From contig JANATG010000020.1 of the NCBI GenBank assembly GCA_029449235.1, positions 682,001 to 746,000 of the forward strand: 64,000 nt of DNA. Direction: 5' to 3'. Under the pieces are notes generated by a model that had not been told where the DNA came from, did not search any database, and was given only the letters and a program-made list of their open reading frames with translations. Positions 23,740 through 36,300 of the stretch are shown in pieces; the stretch's first letter is position 1; every line of letters begins with the position of its first letter. Made by a program: the position numbers and the translations under genes. The DNA is from Linnemannia schmuckeri (lineage: Eukaryota > Mortierellomycota > Mortierellomycetes > Mortierellales > Mortierellaceae).

Positions 23740-26235
23740 GATAAAGGCACTAGCGTTTAATGTCCGGGAGCCGTTAGTGGCAAACCAAAAAACAGAGTTA
23801 CCAACTTTCGCCGCTTTTCTTTACTTTCGTTTTCTCCCTAATTTCTGCTCGCTCTATCTTTTTTTTTCTCTTGTTGTTTTTTCTCGATATGTAATTGCCC
23901 GGGGCTTGGGCTCTCTTCAACTGACCGAGTGTTGATTTTTTTCCCATGTGCTTTTTTCACCTCTCTCCCTACCTAACCAATATGTTTTCTGTAGTAAAGA
24001 TGTATTACCACAGTCGATAACCCATTTGTTGTGCCTCTCTCTCTTTCTCCCTATCTTTTTCTTTCTTTCTGTCCCTCTCATTGTTTTCAGCGATGAAACA
24101 AAACGCGCTGTCCCCCTCAACCCCAAATCTAGCCTCGCCTGATTGCCTTAAGGAGTGCGCCAAAGACAATTTACTTTCCGGTTCGGGCTTTTTTTGTTGA
24201 TGTGCACTCTGTTTCTGTTTTTGTGGAGATGGAGCGAGGGAGAGGATGGGAGGGTGCCCATGCATTCGATATGCAGGTAAAATGGAGAAGGGGGAGGGAG
24301 GCAGAGCAGGGGAACTGAGCATTGCGCACTTATTTGTGTTTATGTTTGTTTGTTAATGTTTCTAGGATCTATTTATTATTGGGAGACTGTGGTGGTTGGC
24401 TTTGTTTTTGTGTCGAGCCTGAGCACTGGAAAGGCAAAATAACGTTTGATAAAAAAAAATAAGCAGAAAACATGAGGGTGTCTATGTTTGTCTGTGTGTG
24501 TGCGAGAGAATGAAGGAGGGAGTGAGTGAAGAGGGGGAGAAGAGAGAAGATCATACCCCGATTTACCTCAAGGTCTAAAAAATAAGGTGCATAAAAAAAC
24601 AAGATGTTGTTATTTTCATAACCATACATAGATGTAACTAAACAGAAAAAAAACAAAGAAAACAAAACAATGGACAGGATGAGAGATCGGCTGATTTCGT
24701 CCGACCTTTGATGGCTAAACCATCCACTCTCTCTGCTTGTGCCCACTTTGACGCGTTTTTATTTCTCGTGTTACTTAAGAGTGGCAGGGTATTCAAATCG
24801 CGAAAGATAGATATATGAGTCTGTGTCTGTGTACCCACCATGTAAGCAGATAGTCTCCGAAACGAAAAGGTAGGAGGGAAGTGGGATTACTGCACAAAAT
24901 ATGTAATGCCATGCTGCTCTGTTCATTGCAAAGTGGACAAAGAGAAAGTCAAGACTGCGGTGCCTGAGCTGTGAAAGGAGGCTTACGTTCATTTCTTTTC
25001 TGGCCGCAATTGGTGTGTTGTGTCATGACTCTCAGTCGGAGTGGATGCGGGTGGGTGGAAGGGTTTAGCAGCAACAAACTTATCGAGTGGCTGCAGGCAG
25101 GTAGAGCGGACCCATGCTTGTACTTCTGAAAGGTAAAGACATAAGTCGAGTCTCGAAACTCTCGATGGTCTGAAAAACAAAAAACAAAAAAACAAAAAAC
25201 AATGAGAGTCAACGTTTTAGAGTTTAAGTGCCTTGGCAGCATGCAATCGAGTTATTTATTTTTGCGACTGGAGTTGGACCCAAAGGCGGAGAGGAGGAGA
25301 GAGAGGAAGAGAGAGGAAGGACGGCATAGAAGCCCAGGAAGGGTGCATTAGCGTATGAAAGTGTGTGTATGAGTGTGTGAGTATTTGCATGTTGAGATAG
25401 TGTGTGTATGCGGGATGGGTGAGTGAGCGTATGTGTGCAAGCAATCTGCCAGTTGCCGGTCTGGCTGTTTTCCTTTTTTCTTTTTTCTTGGCTCCCATTC
25501 CCTCCGTCTATTCTTCTTCTTTCTCCTCGTCTTCTTCTTTCCTTTACTATCCTCTCTTCTCTTTCTTTACCTTTCCTTCCTTTCGTTCACTCCCTTGGTC
25601 GCATCCTACCCCTCTCCTCTCCCCTCCTCTCTCTACCCTTGTGGGTGAACTTCATCCCTCTTCTCACTCCTCCTCTCCTCTTCACTCCTCCACCCATACA
25701 CCCTCATTCACTCATTCGTCCACTCTCATCACTAGCTTCCACATCACCTCCTTCTCCTCCCCCTCCTGTTCTTTGATCATTCACGATCACTCGAATCTCC
25801 TTCCTCCTTTGCTCCCTTCCCCCTTCCCCCCTTTCGCCTCCACTCACCTTCACCCTTTATTCTTTTTTTGCGCTGGTTTTTTAATTGGTCGCACAGGATC
25901 CAACTTACTATTTCATCCACTTCACCTTTGTCCAACGCCTCTCTCACCCTCACACCTTCCATTCACCTATCTACGTGTAACAAACATCTCACCCCCCTTG
26001 CTCTCTCCTTTCCTCCGACAAACAAACAAGCAACCAACAGCAACTAGAGACAACGCCTCGGCTATCCATTTCCGACCTCTATCCCTCCCCTTCCTTCCTA
26101 TCCTTTCTCTTCTTACCCCCGCTCCTCCAGCCACTCAGTCACTTGCTCTCCTTCCTTCCTCCTCTCACCACTTTATCTCTTTACACTTATCCACATACAC
26201 CTTCACATCAACATACGCGATAATCACCAAGAATA

Positions 26236-28319
26236 ATGGGAGACACCAATCCGTCGTGGAATAGCCCCGGGCGGAATTCAACTGGCGACGGAGACGGTCG
26301 AGGATATGGTGGCAGGGGTAACTGGTCTCGCTACGACAACGACAACGACGGCGACGGTTACAGAAACAGAACGGGCTGGTGGAACGCCGAACGAGATGGT
26401 AATTCAATATACGCTGACTCAATGGTAACCTACGTGATCGCGACCTGCTACCTATCCTTCCTCTGCTTTGTCGCACTCATCATGTGCTTCAAGAACATGA
26501 CCCGCCTCCGAGTCATTGCCGCAATTGTTACGTTTGCGGGCCTCAGCATTGCCGTCGTCGGCTATCTCCGTGCCAACAATACCGTCCTGCCCAACATGTA
26601 CTGGGCCTGGAATTTCCTGGCCGAGTCGCTTGCCGTCATTGCTCTGGCGATCGCAATTGTCTCGGTGGGATCGGGTTTCTACCCCATGACAGGCGGTCGG
26701 AGCATCTATGCCCGCATGTCCTTCGTCGTTATCTTTCTCTACGCCTTTGTCTCTCTCGGCACCTTCATCGTCTACGTCCAACAGCGGGTCGTCAAGCATT
26801 TCATCCCACCTGAGCAAGTCCAGCAACTGCGAATTGATATTGTCAGGACAGAGGTCCTTTCCCAACAGAGGCTCAATAGGGTTCTCAGAAGGAATATAAT
26901 GGATGGCATTATCCCTAATAACACCCATATAGTCGGTGCCGCCAGCTACGATGAACTCTCGATGCCCGAGCAGACGTACTACATGAGGCCCTCTCTAGGA
27001 TTCTATCTCGGTCACCAGGTGCTCATGCTCCTGACCTGTGTCTGGGTTTGCATGTATCTCTTCATCCCCTTGGTCAAGAACCATCGCCACGGCCCCGCTG
27101 GCCGTTCTGTCGACAGCGACATGATGGCCATTGGTGTCTGGTACCTCACTTGTCTCATGTCCTTGGCCGCCGTAAGTGTCTCAGTTTACCTTTTTTTTCT
27201 CATGCACACTTTCAACTCTTGTCTTCGTGAACCGTGTTCTGTTGTTTTTCTGTGCGACTGACACTCAATCCCCCATTTTTTTTTTTCGCTGATTTCCTCC
27301 TCTTATAGGCGTACGCTATTCTAAACATTGTGTATGTTTTCGACAACGAGCTGATCTATAAGCCTCAGATCCAAGCGCTGGATCTCTGTCTACGGATCAC
27401 CATCGGCCCCATCTTCTTCCTCCCTGCACCCAAGATGCTAATACGCTTCTACCGGAATCATTTCAAAAAGTTCCGGGGCAACAGCGGTAACAAGACCAGC
27501 AGTAATGACCGTTGGGCATCTCGTTGGCGCAAGGGCGGTAATCGAGGTAATGGTGATGGCAACGGCTCTGGCAGTTCCAACTCTGACAGTCGAACGCGGT
27601 ACGATTCTTCTAACCAGGCTGGCAGTGGCGATGGTAACGGTAGTGGCCAGAACCATCATCCCCTGTCGAGGTTGGATCGAGGCCATGGTGGAGGAATTGA
27701 CGACGCGATTGCGGCCTGTGCGTCGTTTGATGCAGGCACGGGGAGTCATTACCGATACGATGGCAGCGGCAAAGGCAGCGAGACCAAGGTCACCATGCCG
27801 ACGACGACGAGTCCACCTCCTCCAGCCCACAAGCACCTCAAGCTGGCCCGATCGCGTGATCGTGGCCTCTCGGTCGAGAGCAGTCGGGTCTTGGTCAGGG
27901 ACCTGGAATGCAACTCGTCCCTGTTCTATCCATCCGACCAGGAGACCATCGGCAACCGACCTGACTCGTACGCCGATTACTACGGCAGCGGAGGGATGAT
28001 CATGCTTGATCATCGCAAGGACCTGACTCTCGATTCCCTCAGCCCCGGTCCTGGCCCTAGCCCTATGGGCGGCCTCAGCGGCGGCCACCGTCACAACAGC
28101 AGCAATAGCAGCAACAGTAGTGGCGGTAGTGGCAATGGCATCAACAGCCGAGAGAAGAGGATGACCTATGGGTTTGATCACCCAAAGCCTCCCAAGCTGG
28201 CGCTGTCTCCACAACAACAACAATTCTTGCAGTCCGCGCCCAGGTCCAAGCTCAACAGGACCGATTCTGCCGACAGCCCCGTCAGATTGGACTTCCCTCC
28301 CCGTAGCCCCATATCCTAA
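26236..28319 (+). CDS. Seven-pass membrane protein of unknown family
   Basis: Two exons, 26236-27171 and 27309-28319 (intron gtaagt...tatag, 137 nt, phase 0), give 648 residues. The ATG follows a long CT-rich leader and the phrase AGAATAATGG. The N-terminus is Gly/Asp/Asn-rich. About seven hydrophobic segments follow: near residues 63-85, 90-110, 121-150, 160-185, 257-280, 296-325 (crossing the splice site) and 335-360. A charged loop of about 70 residues separates segments four and five. The C-terminal half is a hydrophilic tail rich in Gly, Ser, Asn and His with Pro-rich parts. This layout fits a 7TM receptor or sensor, but no family signature (rhodopsin, Ste2/3, cAMP receptor, PQ-loop) was recognised. 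Topology and function are inferred only from hydropathy read by eye. Confidence 0.85.
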
Positions 28320-28450
28320 GAAGAAACTCTTCTACCTTTTATTTACCTTATTCAAAAAGTACCCGACACACCTTCTTTGCACTATTGAGCGCACAGAGCG
28401 TGTTACGGGTTGTATCATACCACTATATACAACTACAATCAAAAAGTTCT

Positions 28451-28456
28451 AATAAA
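28451..28456 (+). terminator. Polyadenylation signal of the membrane-protein gene
   Basis: AATAAA 132 nt after the stop codon at 28317-28319. The convergent ARL1 gene ends at 28974, so the 650-bp gap serves both 3' ends. Confidence 0.45.
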
Positions 28457-28973
28457 CAACAACAAGCAAATAATCTTATCTAAAAAAATTGGTCCGGGTA
28501 TACAGTGTCTGTGTTTTGTTATTCATAAGTTTGTCATGTTCCCTTTCTTCCTTCCTTCCTTGAATACTCGAGACTACAACAGCGGAAAATACATAAAAAA
28601 AGAGAACGAGTTGAGAGCCGCGAGCATCAATATCGTCGTCCTCGTCGGTCGTCCTGGGTCACCGAGATCGGCTCCTCGAGAAAGAGAGAGAGGAATGCTG
28701 AGTCCGCTTGTTCGTCATCAAGGATCAGGTGTACGTTGTGATAAAAGAGGGTTGGACAGGTAGGTGCGTTATGAATAGTATCTTTTGTCAATGCATACAT
28801 AATCATCCACAATGGATTTGCCGTATTTTTCGTATACTTTGAGGGTATGTGAGTTGATGTCTTGTATTAATAAGAAAAGGGAAGAGATGGAGGGAGGGTT
28901 TCTATGTAAGCGTAAGCGAGTGAGGAAGAGCAATGATGGCAGAGTTGAGGTACCCTGCTTTTTTGTTGTTTTT

Positions 28974-30616
28974 TTATTTCTGCATGATATTGATCAGCCT
29001 AAGGAAAGGGGGAGGAGACAACGAGAAAAAGTGGGTGATAGATAATTCAGTCAGTTAAGGGAGTATATGCATGCGAATGAAGGAAAAAAATAGACGGGCT
29101 CTGTCCAAAATGGATATCGTAAACGCATACAGCACCCAGTCAGCCAACACATGCAAATAAACAACAAACAGGTAAAATGACAAAACAAAAGAGAAAACGT
29201 ACCAGTCCAAGCCTTCTGTGAGTCCTTCACCCTTGACGGCACTCGTCTTGTAGATGCTCCACTGACGGTTCATTAATGTGCTGAGACCTAAGGCGTCAGA
29301 GACCTCGGCAGCAGTCATGGCACCAACCATATCCTGCTTGTTGGCAAAGACCAGCAATGAAGCGTCCTTAAGCTCGTCCTCTTCCAACATGGCCATCAGC
29401 TCCTCCTTGGCGGTCGATACACGGTCACGATCCACAGAGTCGACGACGTAGATCACAGCATCCGTATTGGCATAGTAGCATCTCCAATAAGGACGGATCG
29501 AAGTCTGCCCTCCAAGATCCCACACTTGAAACTTGATATTCTTGTACTGCACTGTCTCTACGTTGAATCCAATGGCTAATTTCGAGTGAATGTATATTGT
29601 AAGCGGTCAGCACAAGGGCTGGAAGTGCAGCAGGCAGGCTGTGTTTTTTCTGTGGCTCAGTTACTCCTACTGGGCGTCGACAATTCAGCCATAGGCAGAT
29701 AGCAGTCCAAATGGCAATTCTCGTGTCCGCTTTGATAAAAGAACATGCGATTGAAAAAGCGTTCGTTCTTTTTCCTACTTTCAGCTCACTTTCTCACTTT
29801 CTCAAACAGCCTAGTCTGCTCATTCGTCTTTTCCTTGCCGTCTCGGCTGCTCTGCTTTCGTACCAAAGAAGACGTGCAAAAAATGACACATTGGCAAACC
29901 TATACATTCAGCCTTTCCTCTTTCCCTTTTCTCAACCACCTGTTCTCATAACATCGCCACGTATCAACATCCAGGGCCCAGAAAAAGTAACTTACTGGGG
30001 ATGGTTGTTACGACCTCTCCGACCTGGAGTCTGTACAAGATAGTAGTCTTTCCTGCTCCGTCCAATCCAAGAATCAAGATTCTGACCTCCTTGTCGCCCC
30101 AAAGTCGTCCAAGAATGCGAGAAAAGATCGAGCCTAAGATAGAAAAAAGTATGAAGGGACAATTAATCACAAGTGCGGCAAAACAAAAAGAGTTGCGAGG
30201 AAGAATGGGAAGGGGACAATTAATAAACTGACTCCAAGGGCTAAATAGGAGGTGTTGCTGTTGTGCTTCCTTTGTGTCCATTATTGGTATATGTCTCCAC
30301 CTTGGAGATGAACGTTAGTGTTTGTGCTTTTGTTACAACAATGAACAAGGTCCCTGAAACTTGTTGCTTGCGGTATCGAGGATGTGTGATGTCTCATCTA
30401 CTTGGCTATTCCGACAAACTCTTGACTCTTGATGCTAAGCCGTTTTCATGCTTTCCTTCTCCTCCCCTTCTGACTGAGTTGCCTAGTTGCCTTGGCAAGT
30501 GGACAATAGTCGACAGAGTTCAGGTTCGGGGCTCGATGATGAATGTCTGTAGCGAATGCGCAACTGTGTGGTGTTCCTGGCAAAGTAGACTCCTGCGTTG
30601 TATCCTCCTTACCCAT
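28974..30616 (-). CDS. ARL1: ARL1, ADP-ribosylation-factor-like GTPase
   Basis: Small GTPase of the trans-Golgi that recruits GRIP-domain golgins and tethers. Exons on the minus strand are 30616-30613 (only ATGG), 30133-29996, 29575-29203 and 28998-28974. All junctions keep phase and give 179 residues, close to the usual 180-183. Signatures: Gly2 for myristoylation (MGSIFSRI), P-loop GLDGAGKT (24-31), switch I Thr48 (PTIGFNVET), WDLGGQTSIRPYWRCYY, NKQD and SAVKGEGLTEGLDW. GGQTSIRPYWRCYYA and GEGLTEGLDWL are diagnostic of ARL1 over ARF1. The last exon adds LINIMQK. The four-base first exon is the least certain part: it rests on CCATGG followed by gtaagg and a 479-nt intron ending cttag. The frame upstream of exon two is open but unlike ARL1. 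No damage is seen. Confidence 0.93.
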
Positions 30617-32992
30617 GGTTATTGCTGTCGTATTTTCCGGGTTGTTATTGTAAGTATGTGTTTAAAGTATGAGTTGTTGTAGGTTCAAATGAAAAAAGAG
30701 AGAGATGATGCTGTCAAAAGGAATAAGCCAATGCAAGAGACGCATGGGCGTTCCTTCTTTCCAATTTCAAAGCCGTCCCCTTCCCTCTTGCCACTTTTGG
30801 AGCGCAGCTAAGACACCGCTGACAAATAGGTAAAAGTACGGTGACGTAGACTAAGCTCGCTTGCCATAGCCTCACTCACCTACACCATGAAAATATTCAC
30901 GGGCTCAAAAAAAAGGATGCACACCAACCAGCCTAGTCACATCAACAAAGCAAGCAGACAAGTCAGACAAGCGCTAGGCCTGGAAGTTTGCAGCAAAGAA
31001 TGAGTGAGCAAGTGGAGAAGAGATTTATGAAAAGTGAAGGGAGCAACCAAGGGACTTTTTGAGTAAGAAAATATCCGTTTCTTTTCGAAAGGTCCAAGGG
31101 CGTCTACCTTCCAATGCTAAGTTTTTTTGTCTTGCGCCAAATAAACCCAATTCTATTCACTCATGAGCCAAGCATGTGTCAGTTCACCCAACAAAGCATC
31201 CGCCCACCCACACCTATTCACTTACCCAGCCAGTCAGCCTCACTGAACACAAAAAAAAAAAAGCACACACAAACCCTCTTTTTCGCATTCATATCTCTCT
31301 GTGCTATTCTTTTTTTTGCAAATGGGTTCGACAAGGTATTCTAGTGTCTGAGCCAAGGGTGGGCTCCCATAGCTAACAAAGACATTGAATAAAAGAAAGA
31401 AGGAAGAAGGACAGAGAGAAGAAGAAAGACAGGAAAAGAGCGAAAGAGTCAAGGGATGAAAAAGCAGCAAGACGGAACCCTCACACTTCTTATTGTCATT
31501 TCTCAAACTTTTTGTCAACAAGTTTTCGAGGTTTGACTGAGGGGCACATACGATACGTTGTCGATCGGTAGTTTTGGAGAATAAAATAGGACATGGATCC
31601 CCCTTTCTCTAGGTATATTCGTCGCTTTCTCTTTAGCGCGTTGAATATCCGAGGATTAGAGGAATATTTATGCACACACCCTCTTGATGATGATTACGAA
31701 TCTCGAAGGGCGAAATAAGTGAAGAGTGGAGAAAGAATCACATATGATCGAGCTTGTGGATGAAAAGGTTATTGCGCTTGGATCCCCTTGCAGGAAGCAA
31801 ATAATATTATTTTGCAAGTCCGTCAGTCAGCTTCGGACGATGCATGCATACACACTACTTTGTTGTAAGTTGTTGGCTGTTAGTTACTATTTCCGCCCTT
31901 GTTGTTGGGTAGGTTGGCACCTTCCTCACTGTCAGCGAGTTGTTCATTTCCACAAAGCTGCTTCGCTTATTTTACTTCTTTTTGTTGTATTTTGTTTTGT
32001 TTTGTAATGTTGCTGACTTTTCAAGTTTGTATTTGTGCAACGTTGTGCAAAGAGATATCAAGTCAAGAAGGAAAATGGGCGCGTCTGGACTCTTCCTAAG
32101 CAATAAACAAATAAATAAAATGCGGCAACCACACACACAAACCCCCGCCACTCTCACTCTCTCCCATGGAGAAGAACTATGCGGCGCCTCCTATCCCTCT
32201 CCACATATTTTCACGTTGGGAAGGGGAGCAAGTCCAAAAGAGATGAGGGGAGGAAAGGGAAAGGACATGCATCATTTTTTTTTTTTTTTTTTTTTTTTGT
32301 CTCTGCTGACATGTCACGACCATGGGGCAAAGAAAATGAGAAAGATAGATAGAAATGATGATGCTATGGAGTGGACTGAAGAGAAAAGTACACTGCCAAG
32401 GAGGCAGATGAAGGCTGGGAGTTGAATCACGAGCCATTGCGCACCTATGCACCTTGGAGGGTGATGGCCTGATCATCTTTTTCAAAATGTTTGGACAGGA
32501 ACTGTGTGCATTGTAACGTTCAATTGAACATAGTCTGATTTTCTAACAAACAACAAAAAAGCACGGCCAAGAGGCGGGCATCGAAAAAAGACATTCCATC
32601 AATTGGTAAAAAAAAGAAAGGACGGTCTCTCAGAAAAGTCACTGAGGCTCAGGGAAAAGTAGGGAAGAAAACACGGAGAAATGAACGAGTATCCTTCGTC
32701 GTCGTTGATGATGTCTGTGGCATAGCAGGAGTCCGAGTTCGAAAAAAAGAACAAAAAAAGGCCAATTGGGTACCATCTCAGGAGTACACACAGCAACAGA
32801 ACGTTGTTTTCCATGATATTTTCCTTTCTCTCTCGGGTCTGCGGAGCACCATTGGTCAACTGTGGAAAGTGAACTTTGCGATCATGTCCCAAGCGCCACC
32901 TTTCTTCTCGTTAGTTCGTTCGCTCGTTCTTGGCTGTTTGTATGCTTTATGGAACTATCTCATGGACACACGAAAAAATTGTTCATTGTAAA
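30617..32992. other. Intergenic region, no gene seen
   Basis: Between ARL1 and the retrotransposon. It has several weak open frames and a T24 run at 32275-32298, but no protein similarity or RNA gene was recognised. Confidence 0.55.
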
Positions 32993-33318
32993 TGTTTCAC
33001 GGGGGAGGGCTCGCGGCAGAATTATAGGAACGTTGTCAGTTCCACAATCGGTTCTACAAAACTGGACTCTATGCGATGCAGATGCTATCCGTTAGTCCAG
33101 TGTCTATACAGTAAAGGAGACCATGTATTATTGTTATCTCTTATGAAGGGTTTGTTACCTATGCGATGCAGATGCTATCCGTTAGTCCAGTGTCTATACA
33201 GTAAAGGAGACAAAGAACAACGAACAGCTTCTACCCCACATAAATACTACTCTAGAAGAACGATCGGCTACACTACCATGACGTCATCATTCTGGAGGGT
33301 GCCACCAAATTTGTAACA
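32993..33318 (-). repeat. 3' LTR of the Ty3/gypsy element
   Basis: Left copy of the 326-bp LTR; downstream LTR relative to element transcription. Contains a 53-bp segment repeated twice, at 33069-33121 and 33159-33211. Confidence 0.95.
33069..33211. repeat. Duplicated 53-bp segment inside the LTR
   Basis: 33069-33121 and 33159-33211 are identical, with start-to-start distance 90 bp and a 37-bp spacer. The same pair occurs in the other LTR at about 38593-38645 and 38683-38735. Duplicated LTR segments often act as enhancers; that role here is inference. Confidence 0.9.
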
Positions 33319-33334
33319 GTTATTTACCCCCCCC
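33319..33334 (-). other. Candidate polypurine tract
   Basis: On the element strand, eight G followed by TAAATAAC abut the 3' LTR, the expected position of the plus-strand primer. The tract overlaps the end of the Gag-Pol frame, where it encodes Gly-Gly-Gly-Lys-stop. Confidence 0.6.
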
Positions 33335-36300
33335 AGATACGATGTCCGTCCCCTGACCAATCGCATCTCCCTTTCCTCCCTCCCCCCTCGCTTTCCTCCG
33401 CACCACCTTCTTAAGCATATCCCCGCTCAACGTCTCAACTCCATCCCTCGTCCCGTAATGAGTCCTCCCCGTCTTGACTCCGTAGGCTCCAGTACGTCCA
33501 ACCCACATTACTTCAAAAGGACCTAACCAACGCGGAGCAAGCTTGCGACCATATCCTGAAATAAACGTCAAGTTGAAAACCCAGACCATCTCACCCTTCT
33601 CAAACTTGACCACCTTCACGCGCTTATTGTAGTAACGCTTCATCCTCTCGTTCGCATTCAACCGAGTGGCGTAGGCATACTCTCTCAGACTCTCGCGACG
33701 ACAAACGAAGCGGGCAATATTACCCTCTAGAACCTCGGCAACAGGCTCGATTTCACCCGTAGTCGCGAACCATCGATCATCACTAAAGGACTGGCGAAGA
33801 GCTGAACGACCGATGAAACCCATCAACGCCTCCGACGGAGAAATCTTGATGCTACCGACGACCCGATTGTTGATATCGAAGATAGCCTTGGGCAGATATA
33901 CATCCCACTCGATCCCTTGCTGCATGCCCCGACGCAGACGCTCTTCAATCAACTTGTTCGTGGCTTCGACCTGACCTTGACTCTGCGGATGCCTGGTCGA
34001 TCCAACCAAGTGATTGATCCCCCACTTCTCACAGATCTCCTTGAACTCGGAACGGAATGCAGGGCCTCCATCACTGCGAATAGCAACAGGCAATCCAAAT
34101 CTGCACATAATACTCTGGAACAGGGCAGCCTTGACACTCACAGCGCTCTTGTCTTTGATAGGGCAAGCCTCAGTCCACTTGGTGAAGGAATCAGTGAAAA
34201 CCGCAATCGACGACGCTCCTCTGGTAGTCCTGGGCAGATCCTCTATCAAGTCAACGAACAAAACCTCGAACGGAAACTCAGGAGTAGTAGGATGAAGCTC
34301 ATTGTGACGCTCACGAGGTCCGAATTGCTGACACCGAACGCAGGACTTCACCCAGTCAAACACATCCTTCCTCATTGTTGGCCACCACCCTTGAGTTCTG
34401 ATCATCGCCAACGTTGCCTCAGCTCCATAGTGTCCACCAGCGTCATGAGCCCTCAACAACTTCGACTCAACCTCAGCCTCAACCACACACAACTTCTCCA
34501 CATTGTCAGCATCGCGGAACAACAAGCCTCTCTCGGGATCAATCCTAAACCGAAATGCTCGACGCTTCACCTTCCTTGCCTCCGCATAATCCTCCAACTT
34601 GAGAGACCCAGTTGACAAGTAGGTGAACGTGTTCTTGTACCACTCGCTTTCCATCCACTTGCCATCCATCGATACAACCAACATGCTCAGACACTCGGGC
34701 ATCTCGTCATCAATGTCATCTCCGGCCTTCTCCTTCTCCACAGTCACTCGACTCATCCCATCTGCATTCCCATTCCTAACTCCAGGCTTGGTCCTAATCG
34801 TTAGATCAAACTCGGCTAACGTCATCTGCCACCTAGCAGGACGCCCAGTGAGATCCGTCTTGGAGAAAAGCCACTGTAAAGGTGCATGATCCGTGTACAC
34901 GGTGACAGAACGACCCAAAATGTACGGCCGAAACTTCTTCACCGAATAGACGATAGCCAGACATTCCTTCTCGAACGTGGAATAGTTGAGCTCCGCACCT
35001 TGCAGCGTCTTCGAGTAGTAGTACACAGGCTTGACCTTCCCGTTTTCGTCTTCCTGTTCCAACACCGATCCAACAGCATAGTTACAGGCGTCACAAGCGA
35101 CGTTCCAATCCCTTTCGAAGTCAGGTGCCTTAAGGACCGGCGCCATCGCAATCGCTTTCTTGAGACTTATCACCGCCGTCACTTGCTCTTTGCCCATCTC
35201 GAAGGCTGCACCCTTCTTCAACAGTCGATTCAACGGCTCTGCTTTCCTCGCATACTCCTCCACGAACCGTCGATAGTACCCCGTCAGACCAAGAAACCCT
35301 CGCACCTTCTCTTTGGAGTCCATGATCTCAAAGTATATCACTTTCTCCACTTTGCCCGGCATCACCTCGATCCCATCGCGACCAACTATGTGCCCTGTGA
35401 ACTCGACCTTGTCGTACCCGAAGTGTAGCTTGGTTGGCTTGTACTTCACTCCACCCTTCCTTGCAGCCGCAAAAGTTCGATCCAATCCATCCAAATGCGC
35501 CTCCCAATCCATGTCTCGGTTGCACACGTCATCCATGTATGCATTAAGGACCGTGCCAATGAGGTTGCCATACACTTTCTGGACGAAGCGACTAAAGGTG
35601 TGTGGAGCGTTCTTCAACCCGAAAGGCATGACAGTGTACGCATATGTTCCGAAAGGGGTCCGAAAGCCAAGATACTTAACGTGCTCCTTCTTGACACCGA
35701 TGACGTAGTAACCCTGGAACCCATCGAGACTGGAGTAGTAGTTGTGACCAGCGAGCTCGTCCAGGATCTGCTCGATGTTAGGCAGTGGCCAACTCTCGCG
35801 CTCAGTGACCTTGTTCAACCCGACATACGCCACACACTTCCGAATACTGCCATCCTTCTTGGGCGCCAACGACAATGGTGCACACCACTCCGACTCCATC
35901 TCAACGATCTTTCCTGCGACCAGCTCCTCCGAAATGCTCTTCTTCAGAAAGTCCAGCTCCTTAGGCGAATACCGTGGCGACCATCCAACGTAGACTGGCT
36001 TCGAACCTGGAATAATGTTGACTTCATGCTCAAGTACCGAGGTGATTTCGAGCTCCTGAATGTCCATAGTGAACCTGTCTCTGTTCCTCTCCAGCACCTC
36101 AATCAACTCCAAACGCTGCTGTGGCTCCAACTTAGGATTGATATCAACTGCAACGTCTCCGACCCTGAACTGTGGCTGCTCCTTAGCCGGCACCTCCACC
36201 GCTTCCACAGACAAGGCCCTCACCGACATGTCCGACAACTCGATGTTTCTCACTCGCATAGACTGCGACACCCTACTAATAGGCTCGTCGTCATCCGAAT

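Larger units (their letters stand above)
14213..26235. other. 12-kb gene-free region
   Basis: No protein gene, tRNA or rRNA was recognised. Roughly the first 5 kb is purine-rich on the plus strand, that is, CT-rich on the strand of the adjacent C2H2 gene, so it may be that gene's leader and promoter. The last 0.8 kb (about 25450-26235) is CT-rich on the plus strand and directly precedes the membrane-protein gene. Between them lie simple repeats, homopolymers and one inverted-repeat element, listed separately. Many open frames exist but are repeat-derived. Confidence 0.6.

Noticed and set aside
25404..26264. 286-codon plus-strand open frame rich in Ser, Pro, Leu and Phe
   Set aside because: Encoded by CT-rich leader sequence and running past the start of the membrane-protein gene; the composition follows from base bias.
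29964..30281. Alternative ARL1 start at an upstream in-frame ATG near 30281
   Set aside because: It would add about 35 residues unlike any ARF family protein and remove the N-terminal Met-Gly needed for myristoylation.
33069..33211. Spaced direct repeats resembling a CRISPR fragment
   Set aside because: Only two copies, inside an LTR, in a fungal genome, and present in both LTRs.
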